A stretch of DNA of 64,000 bases, taken from NCBI RefSeq assembly GCF_030680935.1, contig NZ_JAUXUP010000026.1, forward strand, positions 1 to 64,000. Reading direction: 5' to 3'. This DNA comes from Polaromonas sp. (GTDB lineage Bacteria; Pseudomonadota; Gammaproteobacteria; Burkholderiales; Burkholderiaceae_C). Both the position numbers and the translations under genes were made by a program. Below, piece by piece: positions 59,585-64,000 of the stretch (position 1 is its first letter; each line of letters opens with the position of its first letter). The notes below the pieces were generated by a model that saw only the letters and a list, made by a program, of their open reading frames with translations, was not told where the DNA came from and ran no database searches.

Positions 59585-60529
59585 CTAGCCCTTGAGGCCG
59601 CGTGCTGCCACTTCCAGGATTTCCGGCGTGGATTTACCCTGAAGGCACAAGGATCCAATCAGGCGCCCCGAAGCGCCCAGCGCATGCCTTTGCGGGTCGT
59701 TGCCTTCGCCCGGGATCAGCTCTACCGTTGCGCCCAGTTCTTTCAGGCGTGTTGCCAGGGGCAACTGCGTGGGCCAGGGCACATTGCTGTCCCTGGGATC
59801 GCCAAGAACAAACACACGCAGCTGAGGATGGAAGACCTCGCGCCTGAGCTGATCCACCGGTTCGTATGAATCCGCATGCCCCGTCAGGTCGGCAGTTCGT
59901 CCCATACCCTGCCAGCGCATTTTGGGCGAGGACACCGATGAAGTGGGCACGGCGCAGACGATGTCGGAACGCCACCCCAGCAGCGACGCCACCGTGTGTC
60001 CACCGCCGCTGAGTCCCACCAGCACCAGCTCGCTGATGCCATGCCTGGCCTTGATCAGGTCCAGCGCCGCCGACATCAGGCGCGGCTCCAGCTCGCGCCG
60101 GCGCTGCTTGTGTTCACCCGATGAGCCAAAGATGCCCGGACGCGACAGCAGGATCAAGGGCGCACCGGCGCGGGCAGACATGCCATCGGTCAGGCCTTGC
60201 ATGATCTTCGGGTTGCGGCCCGCATACCCCGCATCGGCCTGGTCAAAAGCCATTTGATCGCTGGGAATGTAAATCAGCACGCGCGCCACCGGCCCACCTG
60301 CGGGCAGGCCCGATGCCCAGTACCGAAGACACTCGGCCGAGCCGCCTGGGGCGCGGGCCCACACCGCGTTGGGCACGGCGGCGCATTGCGCCTCGCTGGC
60401 GACAACACCGCGCACGAGGCCCTCTGCGGTGAAGTTGTCATCGCCTGTCGAGAATGAAGTGCGCTGGGCATGCACCGGACCGATGGCACTGAGCACCAGC
60501 AGGAGACGAAGAAACAATCCACGACGCAT
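59585..60529 (-). CDS. Secreted alpha/beta hydrolase
   Basis: A 314-residue protein with signal peptide MRRGLFLRLLLVLSAIGPVHA and an alpha/beta-hydrolase core: ARVLIYIPSDQMAFDQADAGYAG, SELVLVGLSGGGHTVASLLGWRSD with the nucleophile elbow G-L-S-G-G, VFVLGDPRDSNVPW (acid) and GEGNDPQRHALGASGRLIG (His). A perfect AAGGAG site five bases upstream fixes the start. Esterase-like; substrate unknown. Confidence 0.88.
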   Translation of the reverse strand: MRRGLFLRLLLVLSAIGPVHAQRTSFSTGDDNFTAEGLVRGVVASEAQCAAVPNAVWARAPGGSAECLRYWASGLPAGGPVARVLIYIPSDQMAFDQADAGYAGRNPKIMQGLTDGMSARAGAPLILLSRPGIFGSSGEHKQRRRELEPRLMSAALDLIKARHGISELVLVGLSGGGHTVASLLGWRSDIVCAVPTSSVSSPKMRWQGMGRTADLTGHADSYEPVDQLRREVFHPQLRVFVLGDPRDSNVPWPTQLPLATRLKELGATVELIPGEGNDPQRHALGASGRLIGSLCLQGKSTPEILEVAARGLKG

Positions 60530-60590
60530 TGCAACTCCTTGTTAAACCGTCGGGGCTGTCCGTACGCAAAAGCAGTCGGCGGCGGAAATC

Positions 60591-63500
60591 CTATTTGGCG
60601 ACCAGTTCACCTTCACGCGGCAAACCGGGCAACTCTTTGGCTTCGGCCGTATTGGCACCCGGTATCTTCTTGCGCGCAAACAGCGAATACATGGTGGGCA
60701 CCACAAACACGGTCAGCAAGGTACCCAGCGACATGCCACCCACAATCACCCAGCCGATCTGGACGCGGCTTTCCGCACCGGCACCGGTGGCCAACGCCAG
60801 CGGCAGGGCACCCAGCACCATGGCGCCAGTGGTCATCAGGATGGGGCGCAGGCGCTGCGACGAGGCCTTGATCAGGGCCTCGATCATGTCCATGCCCTGC
60901 CCGCGCAACTGGTTCGTGAACTCGACAATCAATATGCCATGTTTGGTGATCAGGCCGACCAGGGTGATCAGGCCAATTTGTGAATAGACATTGAGCGAGC
61001 CGCCCGACCATTTCAGTGCCAGCAGCGCGCCAATCATGGACAGCGGCACCGACAACATGATCACCAGCGGATCGACAAAACTCTCGAACTGCGCGGCCAG
61101 CACCAGAAAGATGAACAGCAGCGCAAGCACAAACACAATCGCCAGCGCGCCCTGCGAACTTTTGAATTCGCGTGAGGTGCCGTTCAAGTCCGTGGTGTAG
61201 CCCGCTTTGAGCACCTTGGCCGCTGTCTGGTCCATGAAGCTCAGGGCCTGTCCAAGGGAATAATCAGGCGACAGATTGGCAGTGATGGTGGCTGAGCGGC
61301 GCTGGCCAAAGTGGTTGAGCTCGCGCGGCGACACGCTTTCGCGCACCTTGACCAGCGCCGACAGCGGAATCATGGCCTCGTTGCGGCCGCGTACATAAAT
61401 GCCGTCAATGTCTTCTGGCGTACTGCGGCCACTGGCCTGGGTCTGGACAATCACGTCGTATTGCTCAGCGTCGCGTTTGTAGCGCGTCACATTGCGCCCG
61501 CCCAGCATGGTCTCCAGCGCCTTGGCGACCACCTCCACACTGACGCCCAGATCTGCCGCCTTGTCGCGATTGACTTCAATACGCAACTCGGGTTTGTTCA
61601 GGCGCAGGTCCACATCGGGCGACTGGATGCCGGGGTTTTTGGCAATTTCGTCCATCATCTGGCGAGCCACCAGGTTGAGGTTCTGGTAGCTGTCCGATGT
61701 CTGGATCACAAAGTTGACGGGCCGCTCGCGAAAGCCCTGGCCCAGCGAAGGAGGTGTGATCGGAAACGCCGTCACGCCCGGCAGGCTGGCAAATTTGGGT
61801 TGCATTTCGCGCGCCAGTTCCAGCGTACTGCGCTTGCGGTTTTCCCAGTCCACGGTGCGGTAGACCACGCTGGCCTGTGACACCGTGGGGTTGCCCACAT
61901 TGGCAAAAATGCGGTCGAATTCTTTGTAGGGCTGACCAATTTTTTCCAGCGCCAGCGCATACCGGTTGGTGTAGTCCAGCGTGGCACCGTCCGGCGCAGT
62001 CACGGTGGCCAGTATCGTGCCCCGGTCTTCCAGCGGTGATAACTCCTGCTTCATGGACGGGAACACCAGTGCAATGGCAGCTGCACAAACCAGCATGACC
62101 GCCACCACCATCCAACGCGCCTGCAACACCACCCCCTTGATTTTGCTGGCCACACCTTTCTCGCCCGGTGCAGCGCGGTAGCGGCGCGAGACGACCCAGC
62201 GCAAAGCCGTTCCGTAGCGATCCGAGAGCGTCGTCAGCCAACGCTCCATGGAGCGGTCAAACCAGTTGGGCTTGGGGTTGTGCTTGAGCAAGAGCGAACA
62301 CATCATCGGCGTCAGGGTCAGGGCGACCAGGCCCGACACCACCACCGCACCGGCCAGCGCCAACGCAAACTCGACAAACAGCCGCCCGGTTCGCCCGGGG
62401 GTAAAAGCCAGTGGCGCATACACCGCCACCAGCGTGGCCGTCATGGTGACGACTGCAAAGCCAATTTCACGCGCGCCCTTGATCGCTGCAGAGAAAGGGT
62501 CCAGTCCCTCCTCGATGTGCCGGAAAATATTCTCCAGCATCACAATTGCATCGTCAACGACGAGCCCAATGGCCAGCACCAAAGCCAGCAAAGTCAGGGT
62601 GTTGATCGTGAACCCGGCCAGCGCCATCAGCGCAAAGGTACCCACCAGACTCACAGGAATGGTGACGATGGGAATGATGGAGGCACGGAAAGTGCGCAGA
62701 AACACAAAAATCACCAGCGCCACCAGAGCCACCGCCTCGGCAATGGTCCTGTAGACGTTTTTGACGGAGCGGTCGATGAAGATCGAGTTGTCGTTGGCCA
62801 CGTCAATCAACATGCCGCCGGGCAGGTCTGCCTGCAGGCGCGGGATCATCTCGCGCACCCCCTTGGAGAGCACCAGCGGGTTGGCTGTCGCCTGCCGTAT
62901 CACGCCGACAGCCACCGCCGAGCGGCCATTGAGCCGCACGGCGCTGCGCTCGTCGGCGGCGGCCTCTTCCACCCGGGCCACATCCCGGATCTTGACGGGA
63001 AAACCGTTGACGCTTTTGATGACAATCTCTGAAAACTGCGCCGGGCGCACCAGGTCGGTCTGGGAGGTGACGCTGAACTCACGTTGTTGGGATTCAATGC
63101 GTCCGGCCGGCAGTTCCAGGTTGCTGCGCCTGAGGGCGTCTTCCACATCCTGGGTCGTGAGCTTGTAACCGGCCAGCTTGTCGGCATCCAGCCAGACACG
63201 CATGGCATATTTGCGCTCACCAAAAATGCGCACATCCGCCACACCGCTCACCGTCTGCAGGCGCGATTTGACGACCCGGTTGATCAGGTCATTGATCTGC
63301 AAACGAGACAGCGTTTCGCTGCTGAAAGCCAGAAAAATAACCGGGAAGGCATCGGCCTCTACCTTGGCGATCACCGGTTCCTCGATCGCCTGCGGCAAGC
63401 GGTTGCGTACACGCGACGTGCGGTCACGTACCTCGGCGGCGGCGGCGTCTGCATCTTTTTCAAGCCGGAAGCGCACCGAGATCTGCGCCTGCTCTGCCCG

Positions 63501-63752
63501 GCTGATGGAAGTGATGACATCGACCGCATCAATGCCAGCGATCGAGTCTTCCAGCGGCTTGGTGACCTGTGACTCAATCACCTCGGCCGACGCGCCGGCA
63601 TAACGCACGCTCACGGTGACTACCGGCTCATCGATTTTCGGGTACTCGCGCACCGCCAGGCGGCTGAAACTGACCGCTCCCACCAGTACGATCAACAGCG
63701 AGAGCACGGTGGCAAAGACGGGCCGTCGTATGGAAATTTCAGCTAGTTGCAT
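60591..63752 (-). CDS. RND efflux pump permease, HAE1 family
   Basis: A 1053-residue AcrB/MexF-type inner-membrane pump. Starts ISIRRPVFATVLSLLIVLVGAVSFSRLAVREYPKIDEP. The TM4 proton-relay aspartates are in LAIGLVVDDAIVMLENIFRH (about 397-399) and the TM10 lysine in GLITKHGILIVEFTNQLRGQ (near 935). Large porter loops lie after TM1 and TM7. The membrane fusion protein gene lies upstream, cut by the window edge. Drug or solvent efflux is likely. Confidence 0.96.
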   Translation of the reverse strand: MQLAEISIRRPVFATVLSLLIVLVGAVSFSRLAVREYPKIDEPVVTVSVRYAGASAEVIESQVTKPLEDSIAGIDAVDVITSISRAEQAQISVRFRLEKDADAAAAEVRDRTSRVRNRLPQAIEEPVIAKVEADAFPVIFLAFSSETLSRLQINDLINRVVKSRLQTVSGVADVRIFGERKYAMRVWLDADKLAGYKLTTQDVEDALRRSNLELPAGRIESQQREFSVTSQTDLVRPAQFSEIVIKSVNGFPVKIRDVARVEEAAADERSAVRLNGRSAVAVGVIRQATANPLVLSKGVREMIPRLQADLPGGMLIDVANDNSIFIDRSVKNVYRTIAEAVALVALVIFVFLRTFRASIIPIVTIPVSLVGTFALMALAGFTINTLTLLALVLAIGLVVDDAIVMLENIFRHIEEGLDPFSAAIKGAREIGFAVVTMTATLVAVYAPLAFTPGRTGRLFVEFALALAGAVVVSGLVALTLTPMMCSLLLKHNPKPNWFDRSMERWLTTLSDRYGTALRWVVSRRYRAAPGEKGVASKIKGVVLQARWMVVAVMLVCAAAIALVFPSMKQELSPLEDRGTILATVTAPDGATLDYTNRYALALEKIGQPYKEFDRIFANVGNPTVSQASVVYRTVDWENRKRSTLELAREMQPKFASLPGVTAFPITPPSLGQGFRERPVNFVIQTSDSYQNLNLVARQMMDEIAKNPGIQSPDVDLRLNKPELRIEVNRDKAADLGVSVEVVAKALETMLGGRNVTRYKRDAEQYDVIVQTQASGRSTPEDIDGIYVRGRNEAMIPLSALVKVRESVSPRELNHFGQRRSATITANLSPDYSLGQALSFMDQTAAKVLKAGYTTDLNGTSREFKSSQGALAIVFVLALLFIFLVLAAQFESFVDPLVIMLSVPLSMIGALLALKWSGGSLNVYSQIGLITLVGLITKHGILIVEFTNQLRGQGMDMIEALIKASSQRLRPILMTTGAMVLGALPLALATGAGAESRVQIGWVIVGGMSLGTLLTVFVVPTMYSLFARKKIPGANTAEAKELPGLPREGELVAK

Positions 63753-63785
63753 AAAGGGCTGCCTCTTCGGTCACCGGGTCAGTAT

Positions 63786-64000
63786 TCAGGCCGGATCACG
63801 CGCCGCTGCCGCCGGACGGCGATCCGGGGTGGCCGCATTGCGCCCCGCTTTCGAGGCGGTCGGCAACTCGGCAACAACGGATCCGCAGGGGTTTGGCCCG
63901 GAAGTCGACATCCGCGCTGCGGGCGCAGCAGCAAGCGCCTTGTCTCCGCGCGGCCCAACCGGGGACGAGGCGGCTGGCGCAGCAGCAGACGAAGGCGGTG
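63786..64000 (-). CDS. C-terminal tail of the probable RND membrane fusion protein (partial)
   Basis: One minus-strand frame is open from the window edge to a TGA at 63786. It encodes a low-complexity Ala/Pro/Ser-rich tail (PPSSAAAPAASSPVGPRGDK; AAAPAAR; DRRPAAAARDPA), like the disordered C-termini of RND adaptor proteins in Burkholderiales. Its position just upstream of the pump gene (34 bp) matches the usual adaptor-pump order. No folded domain is visible in this part, so the assignment is by context. Confidence 0.5.
   Translation of the reverse strand, partial: PPSSAAAPAASSPVGPRGDKALAAAPAARMSTSGPNPCGSVVAELPTASKAGRNAATPDRRPAAAARDPA

Overview
This window is high-GC chromosomal DNA from a beta-proteobacterium, most likely Comamonadaceae (Polaromonas/Rhodoferax/Variovorax type). 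The signs are two Bug-type solute receptors, a tripartite tricarboxylate transporter, a lysine-rich H1-like protein, FCD-GntR, LysR and TetR regulators beside catabolic operons, a zapA-6S RNA pair, and many copies of a ~45-65 bp dispersed repeat (GCAGCTAT core) that I associate with this family. I saw no rRNA, tRNA, prophage, CRISPR array or intact insertion sequence.

Layout. 0.2-8.0 kb: acyl-CoA catabolism on the minus strand (acyl-CoA dehydrogenase, FAS1/MaoC-type dehydratase with a divergent LysR; then aminotransferase -> Bug receptor -> class III CoA-transferase -> crotonase). A divergent GntR gene overlaps a large FAD/4Fe-4S D-2-hydroxyacid dehydrogenase (8.1-11.8 kb). 11.8-16.6 kb: periplasmic phosphodiesterase, chalcone-isomerase-like protein, an XPD/DinG helicase with an apparent nuclease domain, and a small K+ channel. 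16.6-28.3 kb: one long minus-strand vitamin B12 operon under a cobalamin riboswitch: btuB, cbiA, a leaderless B12-binding-type protein, cobU, btuF, btuC, btuD, cobO, cbiB, cobC-type decarboxylase, cobQ. 28.4-30.2 kb: zapB-like, zapA, 6S RNA, TauE. 30-34.5 kb: ABM protein, RraA-like protein, H1-SWIB fusion, ThDP enzyme, and a remnant of an ArsR gene.

34.7-44.0 kb: a TetR-controlled operon with a complete tripartite tricarboxylate transporter and five enzymes (two xylose-isomerase-like TIM barrels, an enolase-superfamily enzyme, a Gfo/Idh/MocA dehydrogenase and a DUF993 aldolase-like protein). It looks like a whole uptake-and-degradation pathway for a sugar acid or polyol that I cannot match to a described route. 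It is followed by an MFS transporter with a divergent AraC regulator.

46.2-47.9 kb is a visibly different, lower-GC patch with at least one convincing integron attC site and two or three small cassette-like genes but no integrase (a CALIN-type array). 48-60.5 kb holds mixed housekeeping and accessory genes: 2OG-oxygenase-like protein, DUF3014, CAP-domain protein, DUF2784 protein, aldehyde dehydrogenase, beta-lactamase-fold hydrolase, amidase, lgt, LysR/ilvD pair and a secreted hydrolase. 60.6-64 kb is an RND pump preceded by the tail of its probable adaptor gene.

The most notable cross-cutting signal is the dispersed repeat. Several copies lie in frame inside B12 genes (cobU, cbiB, the start of btuD), and two others supply the stop codon of a neighbouring gene.
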